Assembly: GCA_024638305.1 (NCBI GenBank)
Contig: JAHEKN010000019.1
Coordinates: forward strand, 1 to 34,422
DNA from: Gemmatimonadota bacterium
GTDB taxonomy: Bacteria; Gemmatimonadota; Gemmatimonadetes; Longimicrobiales; Gaopeijiaceae
Length of the DNA: 34,422 nt
Direction of reading: 5' to 3'
The notes under the pieces are model-generated. The model did not search any database, was not told the origin of the DNA, and was given only the letters and a program-made list of their open reading frames with translations. A program made the position numbers and the translations under genes. Of the stretch, positions 17,138-24,229 are shown piece by piece. The stretch's first letter is position 1, and each line of letters begins with the position of its first letter.

Positions 17138-18281
17138 GCGCCTCCTCTTCGTCCAGAACATCCCGCCCGCGGATCCCCGAGCCGGCGGCGGGCAGCGAGT
17201 GCACAGTGAGCTGATCGTCGCGCTGCGGGAAGCCGGCCACGACGCCCGCGGCGCGTTCCTCCTGCCCGGCGCGCGCCCGCTGGAGGTCTCCTATCCGGCC
17301 TGGTCCACGGCGGAGGGCGGGCGGCTGGTGGTCAACGTCGGGAAGATGCGACGTCTGGTCCGGAAGATCCTCGGCGAGTGGCAGCCGGACGTGTTCTACG
17401 GTGCCGCTGCGGAGGCGGCAGGCGCGATCGGAGCCGTGCCGGAAGGCGTGCTCCGGGTGGCTACCAGCCACCACTACGACCCGCCCGATCTCTCGGATGC
17501 GCTCCGCCTCTCTGAGCCGCTCGCTTCGCTCCGCCGCCTGCGCCGGCTCCAGCGCTTCTACCTGGAGCGCCGTCTCCTCCGCAGGGCCCACCTCGTGCTG
17601 GCCGTCTCCCGGTTCGGGGCGGACGCGCTCGCAACGCGCGGCTATCTCCCCCGTGGCACCGTCCCGCGGATCCTGCGAAACGGCGTCGCCGACGACTGGT
17701 TTCTCGAGTCCCACACGGCGTCCGACCGCAGAGGCTTCCTGTTCGTCGGACGCCTCGATCAGCAGAAAGGGGTGGACGTGCTTCTCGACGCCCTCGCGCG
17801 CACGGCGGGGTCCTGGCCGCTCACGATCGTCGGGAGCGGGTGGCAGGATAGCCGGTTGCGGTCGGCGACATTGGAGCTGGGGCTGGAGGGCCGGGTGCGC
17901 TTCTGCGGACACGAGCCGCCCGCGTCGGTCAGACGCCGCATGGCGGGTGCCGGCGCGCTGGTGGCCCCCTCGCGCGCCGAGAACTACCCCCTGGTCCTGC
18001 TCGAGGCGCTGGCTCGCGGACTGCCCGTGATCGCCACGGCCGTGGGCGGCATCCCGGAGATGGTTCGTCACGATACGTCTGCGGTGCTGGTCGAGCCGGA
18101 GGACCCGGACGCGCTCGCGGGCGCGCTCGATCGCGTCGAGACGGACGCCGCACTCCGGCGCCGACTGGCGTACGAGGGTGCTCGGGTCGCGGACGCGCAC
18201 CGGTGGTCCCGCATCGCCGAGGAGTTGCTCGATCACCTCACGGTCGCCGGTGTCCCCCTCTCCGCCACGGCTGCGCGGTAG
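17136..18281 (+). CDS. GT4-family glycosyltransferase, the only plus-strand gene
   Basis: GT-B glycosyltransferase, 381 aa. N-terminal domain: MRLLFVQNIPPADPRAGGGQ, then DVFYGAAAEAAGAIG and THLVLAVSRFGADAL-like region near residue 150. C-terminal domain: FLFVGRLDQQKGVDVLLDAL, IVGSGWQDSRL and the donor site ENYPLVLLEALARGLPVIA followed by AVGGIPEMV. ATG 17136 fits the family start; the open frame further upstream is antisense to the flippase. No good ribosome binding site precedes it, and TATCTT at 17123-17128 could be a -10 for a leaderless or very short-leader mRNA. Its last 49 bases overlap the 3' end of the GT gene on the other strand. It must be transcribed separately from the rest of the locus. 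Confidence 0.9.
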   Translation: MRLLFVQNIPPADPRAGGGQRVHSELIVALREAGHDARGAFLLPGARPLEVSYPAWSTAEGGRLVVNVGKMRRLVRKILGEWQPDVFYGAAAEAAGAIGAVPEGVLRVATSHHYDPPDLSDALRLSEPLASLRRLRRLQRFYLERRLLRRAHLVLAVSRFGADALATRGYLPRGTVPRILRNGVADDWFLESHTASDRRGFLFVGRLDQQKGVDVLLDALARTAGSWPLTIVGSGWQDSRLRSATLELGLEGRVRFCGHEPPASVRRRMAGAGALVAPSRAENYPLVLLEALARGLPVIATAVGGIPEMVRHDTSAVLVEPEDPDALAGALDRVETDAALRRRLAYEGARVADAHRWSRIAEELLDHLTVAGVPLSATAAR

Positions 18282-19414
18282 ACGGCGCACGTCTCCTGGG
18301 CCGTGCGGGTCCACGAAAACGCGCCGGCGCGCTCGCGGCCCGCGGCCACGAGTCGTGACCGTAGCCTCGGATCCTTCAGCACCCCGAGCACCGTGTCGGC
18401 AAAGCCATCGTGGTCGTCCGGGTCGGCCAAGAGTCCGGCGTCGCCCACGACCTCCGGAAGGGCCGACCGGTTCGAGGCCACCACCGCACACCCGCACGCC
18501 ATGGCCTCCAGAACCGGCAAGCCGAACCCCTCGAACAGCGAGGGAAATACGAAGACGTCGGCCGCCGAGTAGAGGACCGCGAGCACGTCGTTCCTTACCT
18601 GGCCGAGCACCGACACTCGATCGTCCAGATCGCGCGCAGCCAGCGCATCCTCCAGCTCGCGGCCGGTCCAGGCGCCGGAACCGTACACCGGGCGCCCCTC
18701 GGCCCAGGGCCGAGCACCGACCAGCACGAGGGAGTGGTCCGGAGCTTCGGACGCGACACGGGCAAAGACGTCGACGAGGCCCATCAGGTTCTTGCGGCGC
18801 TCGCGTGTGCCCACGTACAGGAGGAACGGCCGCCGCACGCCGAGCGGGGGCAGGGTAGCGTCGATCTCCGCGGGCAGCGCCGGCCGGAAGCGATGGGACA
18901 CACCATTGGCCACCACTTGGACCCGGTCCTTCGCCACTTCGAAACGCTCGAGGAAGGTAGCCCGGGTGTATTCGGAGATGGCGATCACTCGGTGGGCCCG
19001 CTCCGCCGCGTCGCGGTTCTTCCGGTCGTGCACGCGAACCACCTCGGGCGCATACCACTCTGGGTGCAGGAGCGCGCCCAGGTCGTGGACCGTAGTCACG
19101 CACGCCGCGGTACGCTGAGGCGGCTGCACCCAGTCGGAGGAATGGAACACGTCGATGTCCCCCACGAACCGCTCGATCGGCGGCCAACGCAGGCCGCGCC
19201 ACGCCGACCGCAGCAGACGGTCGGGCCATCCCGGATTGCGCACCGGAAAGCCGACCTGGGCCGTCCGGGTCGTGTCGCGGGCGTTGTGAAAGCCGATGAG
19301 CTCGGGCCCGTCCTCGAGGCCGAGCAACGCCCGACAGAGCTCGCGTGTGTAGCGGCCGATGCCCGAGCTCGCGTTCGCGGCTCCCGCCACGTCGAGCCCG
19401 ACGCGGAGCCTCAC
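18233..19414 (-). CDS. GT4-family glycosyltransferase (mannosyltransferase-like)
   Basis: GT-B glycosyltransferase, 393 aa. N-terminal domain: GLDVAGAANASSGIGRYTRE, with the loop typical of GT4 enzymes of the mannosyltransferase/WbaZ-like group; VTTVHDLGALLHPEWY and VIAISEYTRATFLERF follow. C-terminal domain: LLYVGTRERRKNLMGLVDVF, VSVLGQVRNDVLAVLYSAAD and the donor site EGFGLPVLEAMACGCAVVAS. Start is GTG 19414 at the first Rossmann strand; no clear ribosome binding site or promoter is seen in the 150 bases upstream, which hold the terminator of the ribosomal operon. The gene converges on the plus-strand GT4 gene with a 49-base overlap. Sugar specificity is a guess from the loop only. Confidence 0.88.
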   Translation of the reverse strand: MRLRVGLDVAGAANASSGIGRYTRELCRALLGLEDGPELIGFHNARDTTRTAQVGFPVRNPGWPDRLLRSAWRGLRWPPIERFVGDIDVFHSSDWVQPPQRTAACVTTVHDLGALLHPEWYAPEVVRVHDRKNRDAAERAHRVIAISEYTRATFLERFEVAKDRVQVVANGVSHRFRPALPAEIDATLPPLGVRRPFLLYVGTRERRKNLMGLVDVFARVASEAPDHSLVLVGARPWAEGRPVYGSGAWTGRELEDALAARDLDDRVSVLGQVRNDVLAVLYSAADVFVFPSLFEGFGLPVLEAMACGCAVVASNRSALPEVVGDAGLLADPDDHDGFADTVLGVLKDPRLRSRLVAAGRERAGAFSWTRTAQETCAVYRAAVAERGTPATVR

Positions 19415-19507
19415 GCCGTTTCGGGAGCTGGGCAGGCGTACCGCCGGTCGAGGCTAGGGCATGATCGCTCCGTCCGGACGCCCGTGCGGAACCCCTCGAC
19501 GAACAAA

Positions 19508-19535
19508 CCCCCGCGCGGTCGGCTCCGCGCGGGGG
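19508..19535 (-). terminator. Intrinsic terminator of the alpha operon
   Basis: A perfect 11-bp stem (CCCCCGCGCGG with CCGCGCGGGGG, plus one more A-T pair outside) and a six-base loop is followed on the minus strand by TTTGTTC. It lies 28 bases after the stop of the 172-aa gene. It separates the ribosomal cluster from the polysaccharide locus. Confidence 0.9.
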
Positions 19536-19562
19536 TCTCGTGGGACGTGGGTCGGATCCCCG

Positions 19563-20081
19563 TCAACCGCCGACGTCTACCGCGGTCGCCTCGAAAAAGC
19601 TCTCGGCAAACTCGGCCTCGAGGCGCTGGACGTCGTTCGTGAACGCCCCTCCGGCCTCCCAGGCGTCCAGGACACTGTCCGACATGGAGACCACGGTGCC
19701 CTGAATCGTCGTCGTCCCCCCTTGGGTGAAGCTCAACCCCTGGGCGAAGAGCTCCGGATTAACCCGCACGAGGTAGGGCTGATTGGTGGCCAGCTCGGTC
19801 CAGAACGCGTGATTGCCGAGGAGACTCGCCACGCGGACGCCCGGGACGGAGATGACCTGTCCGGCGTACCCAGCGGGATTCGCGGCAAACTGCTCGAAGG
19901 TCACCATGGTGCCACCCATGGCCGTCACCGCCGCTTCCGGCGCCTCGTCGACCACGACTGCGGGGGCCTCCGAAGATTGGTTCAGCCAATACATGAACCC
20001 GCCGATTCCGGCGAACGCCAGAACCATCAGGACCATGCCACTCGCTCCGCCCGCTCCCTTCCGAGACCCAAGATTCGCCAT
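19563..20081 (-). CDS. Unrecognised single-pass membrane-anchored protein, last gene of the alpha operon
   Basis: Protein of 172 aa that I do not recognise. A short basic N-terminus (MANLGSRKGAGG) precedes one hydrophobic helix (about residues 14-34, GMVLMVLAFAGIGGFMYWL), then an Ala/Glu-rich linker with VVVDEAPEA. The rest has a small beta-rich look: YAGQVISVPGVRVASLLG, QPYLVRVNPELFAQG and TTTIQGTVVSMSDSVLDAW, which alternate in a way that resembles an OB-like barrel, and a final helix. It should sit outside the membrane or be anchored with the bulk outside. There is no lipobox. ATG 20081 has GGAAG seven bases upstream. It follows rplQ by 50 bases and precedes the terminator, so it is probably co-transcribed with rpoA and rplQ. 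Confidence 0.82.
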   Translation of the reverse strand: MANLGSRKGAGGASGMVLMVLAFAGIGGFMYWLNQSSEAPAVVVDEAPEAAVTAMGGTMVTFEQFAANPAGYAGQVISVPGVRVASLLGNHAFWTELATNQPYLVRVNPELFAQGLSFTQGGTTTIQGTVVSMSDSVLDAWEAGGAFTNDVQRLEAEFAESFFEATAVDVGG

Positions 20082-20131
20082 CGTTTCTTCCGTCCCTGGC
20101 TAAGACTTCCCTGAGTGTGGCCTGGAGGCCT

Positions 20132-20482
20132 TCACACCAACTCGATCAACGACATCTCCGCAGCGTCGCCACGTCGATATCCGACCTTGAGCACACGCGT
20201 GTATCCCCCCGGTCGCTCGGTGTAGCGCGGTCCGATCTCGTCGAACAGCGCGCCGAGCACCTCCCGGTCCGCGATCTTGCGCGCGGCCAGCCGCCGAGCG
20301 TGGAGATCACCCCGCTTGGCGAGCGTGATCAGCTTCTCGGCGAAGGGGCGGAGCTCCTTGGCCTTTGCCGTCGTGGTCTCGATGCGGCCGTGCCGGAACA
20401 GCGACGTCGCGAGGTTCCTGAGAACCGCACGACGATGGCTCGCCGTCCGAGACAAATGCCGTCCTTTCTTCCGATGTCGCAT
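20132..20482 (-). CDS. rplQ: 50S ribosomal protein L17
   Basis: Large-subunit protein near the tunnel exit, 116 aa. The N-terminus [19 protein letters not shown] and the following [17 protein letters not shown] are the conserved L17 core, with [20 protein letters not shown] after it. The C-terminal part ends [19 protein letters not shown], as in the family. It lies 102 bases after rpoA, an unusually long gap that holds a strong hairpin. Confidence 0.97.
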   Translation of the reverse strand: MRHRKKGRHLSRTASHRRAVLRNLATSLFRHGRIETTTAKAKELRPFAEKLITLAKRGDLHARRLAARKIADREVLGALFDEIGPRYTERPGGYTRVLKVGYRRGDAAEMSLIELV

Positions 20483-20526
20483 CGGCTTGTCGCCCCAACC
20501 TATGTCGTCCAGAGGCGCCGCGCGAA

Positions 20527-20557
20527 CGCCGCCCCACCCTCATCGGGGTGGACGGCG
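20527..20557 (-). promoter_or_regulatory. Strong hairpin between rpoA and rplQ
   Basis: On the minus strand CGCCG-T-CCACCC and GGGTGG-GG-CGGCG pair around a six-base loop, giving about 12 pairs with one bulge. No T-run follows. It may be an mRNA processing or stability element, or pause site, in the 102-base gap. Confidence 0.4.
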
Positions 20558-20584
20558 AGCGCTTCCAGCGCCTACGGTTTCGCC

Positions 20585-21634
20585 CTATTCGGCCTCTTCG
20601 GATCCCTCGTCGTCTTCGACGAAGAACATCCGACCTTCATCACCCTGCTTGAGGCTCATTCCAAAGCCCAGCCCGTGCTCCTCGAGGAAATCGGCGATCT
20701 CCTTGAGCGACTTCTTTCCGAAGTTCTCGATGGCAAGCATCTCGTCCTCGGTCTTCTGCACGAGGTCGCCCAGCCGATGGATGTTCTCCTTCTGGAGGGA
20801 GTTGCGCGAACGCACGCTGAGCTCCGCCAGATCTTCGATGGGCCGGGAGAACAGGTCCTGAAGACGCTCGGGAACCTCGACACCGCCGCTCGGAGCGCGG
20901 ACTGGCACCGGATCGGATCCGAAGCGCTCGAGGTACTGCATGTGGGTTTGTACCAGCCGCGCGGCGTATGCCACCGCCTCTGCCGGCTCGATCGACCCGT
21001 CGGTCTCCACACGGAGCGTGAGACGATCGAAGTCCGTGCGCTGGCCAACGCGAGTCTCCTCCACGGAGAAGTTGGCGCGCCGGACCGGATTATAGATCGA
21101 ATCCACCCTGACGAGGTCGACCGGAGCGCCTCGGGGAACCGGATGCTGATCCGCGAGCACGAACCCCCGGCCCTTGTTGACCATGAGCTGGATGCGGAGA
21201 CTCCGATCCTCCTCCAGCGTCATCAGGTGATGGTCCGGGTCGGGCAGCGTCACCGAGGGCGGCGCCTGTATGTCCGCCGCCGTGATGACGCCGGCCTTGC
21301 TCACGTTGATCTCCAGCGTGGCCTCGTCCACGTCGTCGTCCAGGCGAACCACCAGCGCTTTGAGGCGCTGGATGACCTGATGGACGTCCTCGGCCACACC
21401 GTGGATCGTCTGGTGCTCGTGCACCACGCCATCGATCCGGAAGGCCCAGACGGCCGCGCCCCGCAGGGACGACAGCAAGACACGGCGCACGGAGTTGCCC
21501 AATGTGTGGCCGAACCCGCGCTCCAGCGGCTCGACCACGAAAAGCTCCGAGCGCCCGCTATCGGTCGATTCGACCACGTCGACGCGCTCAGGTAGTACCA
21601 AACCGGTGAGATCGATCGTCACCATTGCCTCCAT
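20585..21634 (-). CDS. rpoA: RNA polymerase subunit alpha
   Basis: Assembly platform of RNA polymerase, 349 aa. The N-terminal domain has FVVEPLERGFGHTLGNSVRR and VLLSSLRGAAVWAFRIDGV, the alpha dimer helix, and GQRTDFDRLTLRVETDGSI. After a linker with a Pro-rich stretch, the C-terminal domain has ELSVRSRNSLQKENI and LGDLVQKTEDEML, with the promoter UP-element contacts (R and N of VRSRN) in place, and IENFGKKSLKEIADFL. The end is acidic (VEDDEGSEEAE). The ATG at 21634 is a choice: a GTG eleven bases inside, with GGAGG at good spacing, gives the shorter start MTIDLTG and may be the true one. It follows rpsD by 42 bases. Confidence 0.97.
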   Translation of the reverse strand: MEAMVTIDLTGLVLPERVDVVESTDSGRSELFVVEPLERGFGHTLGNSVRRVLLSSLRGAAVWAFRIDGVVHEHQTIHGVAEDVHQVIQRLKALVVRLDDDVDEATLEINVSKAGVITAADIQAPPSVTLPDPDHHLMTLEEDRSLRIQLMVNKGRGFVLADQHPVPRGAPVDLVRVDSIYNPVRRANFSVEETRVGQRTDFDRLTLRVETDGSIEPAEAVAYAARLVQTHMQYLERFGSDPVPVRAPSGGVEVPERLQDLFSRPIEDLAELSVRSRNSLQKENIHRLGDLVQKTEDEMLAIENFGKKSLKEIADFLEEHGLGFGMSLKQGDEGRMFFVEDDEGSEEAE

Positions 21635-21676
21635 CGCTCCCGGGTCACCGGGTGCGGCTCGATATCCGAGGGTTGC

Positions 21677-22312
21677 CTACTTGGAGTACAGCTCGACGAT
21701 CAGCTGCTCCTGGACGGCAAGCGGGATGTCCTGACGCGTCGGCGTGCGGACCATTCGGCCGACACGTGCCTTGTCGTCCAACGCGAGCCACTCTACCAGG
21801 CTGGGACGCGTCCGCGCCTCCATGCTGATCTGTACTGATTCCAGATTCTTCGACTTAGGTCGCACGGCGACCTCCTGCCCAGCCCGCACCTGATAGCTGG
21901 GCACGTCCACCATCTCGCCATCCACCTCCACGTGGCGATGACGAACGAGCTGCCGCGCCTGGTTCCGGCTGGATGCGAACCCCATACGGAACACAGTGTT
22001 GTCGAGGCGCGACTCCAGGGCGATCAGGAGGTTGGCCCCCGTAACGCCATCCCGCCGAGCCGCTTGCTCGAACAGGTTCCGGAACTGCTTCTCCGGAACG
22101 CCGTAGATCCGCTTCACCTTCTGCTTCTCACGGAGCTGCGTCGCGTAGTCCGAGGCCTTGCGGCGGCGCCCTTTCTGGGGCCCATGCTGACCAGGCGGAT
22201 AGTTGCGGCGCTCGATGGGGCATTTCTCGGTGTAGCACTTCAAACCTTTGAGAAACAGCTTCTGCTGCTCTCTTCGGCACAGCTTGCAAACCGGTCCAGT
22301 ATATCGGGCCAT
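21677..22312 (-). CDS. rpsD: 30S ribosomal protein S4, zinc-binding form
   Basis: Primary 16S rRNA-binding protein that nucleates 30S assembly, 211 aa. The N-terminus has four cysteines (C9, C12, C26, C31) in the spacing of the zinc-binding (C+) S4 type. The S4 RNA-binding domain follows with LESRLDNTVFRMGFASSRNQ and ARQLVRHRHVEVDGEMVD. In the alpha operon S4 is the usual translational repressor in E. coli, but the corresponding leader structure is not recognisable here. Confidence 0.97.
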   Translation of the reverse strand: MARYTGPVCKLCRREQQKLFLKGLKCYTEKCPIERRNYPPGQHGPQKGRRRKASDYATQLREKQKVKRIYGVPEKQFRNLFEQAARRDGVTGANLLIALESRLDNTVFRMGFASSRNQARQLVRHRHVEVDGEMVDVPSYQVRAGQEVAVRPKSKNLESVQISMEARTRPSLVEWLALDDKARVGRMVRTPTRQDIPLAVQEQLIVELYSK

Positions 22313-22334
22313 CGATTCCTAGTTCCCCGTTTCT

Positions 22335-22718
22335 CTAGACCCGCCGCTTCTTCGGCGGGCGGCAACCATTGTGCGGGAGCGGTGTCACGTCTTGAATGGA
22401 CTTGACCTGGAGTCCTGCGGCCGAAAGCGCCTGGATCGCGGATTCCCGGCCCGATCCCGGACCCTGCACGCGCACCTTCACGCGGCGAACTCCTAGACCG
22501 TACGCCTCCCGACCCGCCTGCTCGGCGGCCACCGTCGCGGCGAACGGCGTGGACTTCTTGGATCCCTTGAAGCCTGCTTTACCGGCCGTCGCCCAGGCGA
22601 TGGTGTTCCCTGCCACGTCCGTGATCGTGATCGCCGTGTTGTTGAACGTCGCCTTGATGTGGGCGACGCCCTCGGCCTCAACGACCTTCTTGCGCTTGGC
22701 TCCGCGTTTGATCGCCAC
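22335..22718 (-). CDS. rpsK: 30S ribosomal protein S11
   Basis: Platform protein near the mRNA exit, 127 aa. The S11 core shows in [59 protein letters not shown] and [20 protein letters not shown]. The start is GTG at 22718 with GGAAGGGAG upstream. It follows rpsM after 111 bases that hold a hairpin and a T-run. Confidence 0.97.
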   Translation of the reverse strand: MAIKRGAKRKKVVEAEGVAHIKATFNNTAITITDVAGNTIAWATAGKAGFKGSKKSTPFAATVAAEQAGREAYGLGVRRVKVRVQGPGSGRESAIQALSAAGLQVKSIQDVTPLPHNGCRPPKKRRV

Positions 22719-22756
22719 GCACTCCCTTCCTCTGCCAGGTCCGTCAAAAACAGAAT

Positions 22757-22780
22757 GCGGCCGTTCCGGAGGACCGCCGC
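22757..22780 (-). terminator. Possible weak terminator or attenuator between rpsM and rpsK
   Basis: On the minus strand GCGGC-GGTCC, a three-base loop and GGAAC-G-GCCGC form an imperfect stem (one mismatch, one bulge), followed by ATTCTG and then TTTTT. The T-run starts six bases after the stem, further than normal. It could lower the level of genes downstream of rpsM or be chance. Confidence 0.3.
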
Positions 22781-22829
22781 TCCGACTCCTTCCGCCTGCG
22801 CGGGCGCCATCCCCGCGAGGCTTCGAGCC

Positions 22830-23210
22830 CTACTTCTTGGGTGCCTTCTTCTTGCCCGCGATCGCCTTACGCTTGCCCTTGTGCGTGCGCGCGTTGGTGT
22901 GCGTGCGCTGACCGCGCACCGGCAGCCCGCGCCGGTGCCTGAGCCCGCGATAGCACCCGATGTCCATCAATCGCTTGATGTTCATCGACACTTCGGTGCG
23001 AAGCGTACCTTCGACCTTGTATCCGGACTCGATCGTCTTGCGGATTCGACCGACGTCCTCGTCGGTGAGGTCGTGCGTCCGCACGCTCGGATCGATCCCC
23101 GCCGATTCGAGAATCTCGAGCGCTCGGGAGCGCCCAATCCCGTAGATGTACGTCAGCGCGATCTCGATGCGCTTCTGCCTCGGCAGATCGACCCCGGAAA
23201 TACGTGCCAT
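22830..23210 (-). CDS. rpsM: 30S ribosomal protein S13
   Basis: Head protein contacting the P-site tRNA and the B1 bridges, 126 aa. [20 protein letters not shown] and [20 protein letters not shown] are the conserved N-terminus with the helix-two-turn-helix, and [20 protein letters not shown] the conserved C-terminal part. It ends in a lysine-rich tail ([16 protein letters not shown]). The start codon is the last part of a four-copy CGAA repeat. Confidence 0.97.
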   Translation of the reverse strand: MARISGVDLPRQKRIEIALTYIYGIGRSRALEILESAGIDPSVRTHDLTDEDVGRIRKTIESGYKVEGTLRTEVSMNIKRLMDIGCYRGLRHRRGLPVRGQRTHTNARTHKGKRKAIAGKKKAPKK

Positions 23211-23225
23211 TCGTTCGTTCGTTCG
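23210..23225 (-). repeat. Tetranucleotide repeat (CGAA)4 abutting the rpsM start codon
   Basis: Four perfect CGAA copies on the minus strand run into the ATG of rpsM; the last A is the A of the start codon. No normal Shine-Dalgarno sequence lies at 5-9 bases. A change in copy number would move the start relative to anything upstream, which is why it is noted. Confidence 0.85.
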
Positions 23226-23237
23226 GGTCCGCGGAAC

Positions 23238-23354
23238 TCAGCCCTGCCGCTGCTTGTGCTTGGGGTTCCGGCTGCAGATCACCCGCACCACCCCACTGCG
23301 ACGTATTACGCGGCAGTGTTCGCAGATCGGCCTGACGCTGCTACGAACCTTCAT
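23238..23354 (-). CDS. rpmJ: 50S ribosomal protein L36
   Basis: Small zinc protein of the large subunit, 38 aa, too short for a standard ORF cut-off. It begins [20 protein letters not shown] and ends with the basic [10 protein letters not shown]. The zinc ligands of the C+ form are C11, C14, C27 and H33. It is the first gene after the promoter at 23393-23421, and 27 bases before rpsM. Confidence 0.97.
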   Translation of the reverse strand: MKVRSSVRPICEHCRVIRRSGVVRVICSRNPKHKQRQG

Positions 23355-23392
23355 GGAAGCCCCAATCGAAATCGGTCAAGGTAGAGCTTTCT

Positions 23393-23421
23393 AGTATAGC
23401 GCATGAATTACGTGTCTTCAA
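23393..23421 (-). promoter_or_regulatory. Sigma70-type promoter of rpmJ-rpsM-rpsK-rpsD-rpoA-rplQ
   Basis: On the minus strand TTGAAG (23421-23416), a 17-base spacer and TATACT (23398-23393) match the -35 and -10 consensus at five and five or so of six positions. Transcription would start near 23386, leaving a leader of about 32 bases before rpmJ. It is the best promoter seen in the window. It makes the alpha operon independent of the S10-spc transcript. Confidence 0.85.
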
Positions 23422-23458
23422 CCGTTCCCGTACGGCGTCGACGGCCACTCCCCGCCGA

Positions 23459-24229
23459 TCAAGCCTCCACCCTATCCGTGACCGCGGTGAGGACACGGGG
23501 GCCGTCCGCCTGCACGGCGACCGTGTGCTCGAAATGCGCGGACCGACGGCGGTCCGCCGTGACCACCGTCCAGCGGTCGTCGAGGGTCCGAATCTGCTCC
23601 GTCCCCATGGCCAGCATGGGCTCGATGGCGAGCACCATGCCTTCCCTGAGCAGCGCTCCTTGCCCCGGCCGGCCATAGTTCGGCACCTGCGGGTCCTCGT
23701 GCACGTCGCGTCCCACTCCGTGTCCGACCAGGTCGCGGATGATGGCCAGCCCCGTGCCCTGGACGATCCCCTCGACGGCCGCGCCGATGTCGCCCACACG
23801 CTGGCCCGTCAAAGCCGCTCCCACGGCCGCGTCCAGCGCCCGGCGGGTAACGTCAAGCAAGTGGCGGGTCGTTTCGTCGACCTCTCCCACCGGGAACGTC
23901 CAAGCGGAGTCCGAGCACCAGCCGTCCAGGCGCACGCCGACGTCGATCGACACGATGTCCCCGCTCACGAGCCGCCGATCCGGACGAGGGATGCCGTGGA
24001 CGACTTCTTCGTTGACCGAAACGCAGACAGCCCCTGGGAATCCGTAGAGCCCCTTGAACGCGGGAGTCGCTCCTTCGTGCGAGCAGATGAACTCGTCACA
24101 AAGCCGATCGAGATCCGCCGTGGAGACCCCGGGGTGCACGGCTTGCTCGATCTCCTGGAATAGATCGGCGATGATCGCCCCGCCCCGGGCGATGACGTCG
24201 ATCTCGTGTCGCGTCTTGAGCTGGATCAC
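23459..24229 (-). CDS. map: Methionine aminopeptidase type I
   Basis: Cytosolic metalloprotease removing the initiator methionine from nascent proteins, 256 aa. Metal ligands appear in SIDVGVRLDGWCSDSAWTF (the two Asp), GHGVGRDVHEDPQVPNYG (His), MVLAIEPML (Glu) and ARFEHTVAV-type HFEHTVAV (Glu); the substrate-site His is in EEVVHGIP. The start is GTG 24229, whose GTGA overlaps the adk stop TGA; the longer open frame upstream is adk shadow. The usual next gene infA is missing. Confidence 0.95.
   Translation of the reverse strand: MIQLKTRHEIDVIARGGAIIADLFQEIEQAVHPGVSTADLDRLCDEFICSHEGATPAFKGLYGFPGAVCVSVNEEVVHGIPRPDRRLVSGDIVSIDVGVRLDGWCSDSAWTFPVGEVDETTRHLLDVTRRALDAAVGAALTGQRVGDIGAAVEGIVQGTGLAIIRDLVGHGVGRDVHEDPQVPNYGRPGQGALLREGMVLAIEPMLAMGTEQIRTLDDRWTVVTADRRRSAHFEHTVAVQADGPRVLTAVTDRVEA

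Noticed and set aside
17121..19229. 702-aa minus-strand open frame
   Set aside because: It is antisense to the plus-strand GT4 gene and out of frame with the GT4 gene at 18233-19414. Composition is Arg/Ala/Gly-rich with no domain; GC-rich DNA leaves such frames open.
19415..19507. Possible promoter for the GT4 gene at 18233-19414
   Set aside because: No -35/-10 pair of reasonable quality was found after the terminator.
20105..20140. Stem at the end of rplQ (GTGT...GGCC TCCA GGCC ACAC)
   Set aside because: Short with an internal bulge and no T-run; the 172-aa gene follows at once. Not a credible terminator.
20117..21595. 492-aa plus-strand open frame
   Set aside because: It is antisense to rpoA and rplQ, which are certain genes.
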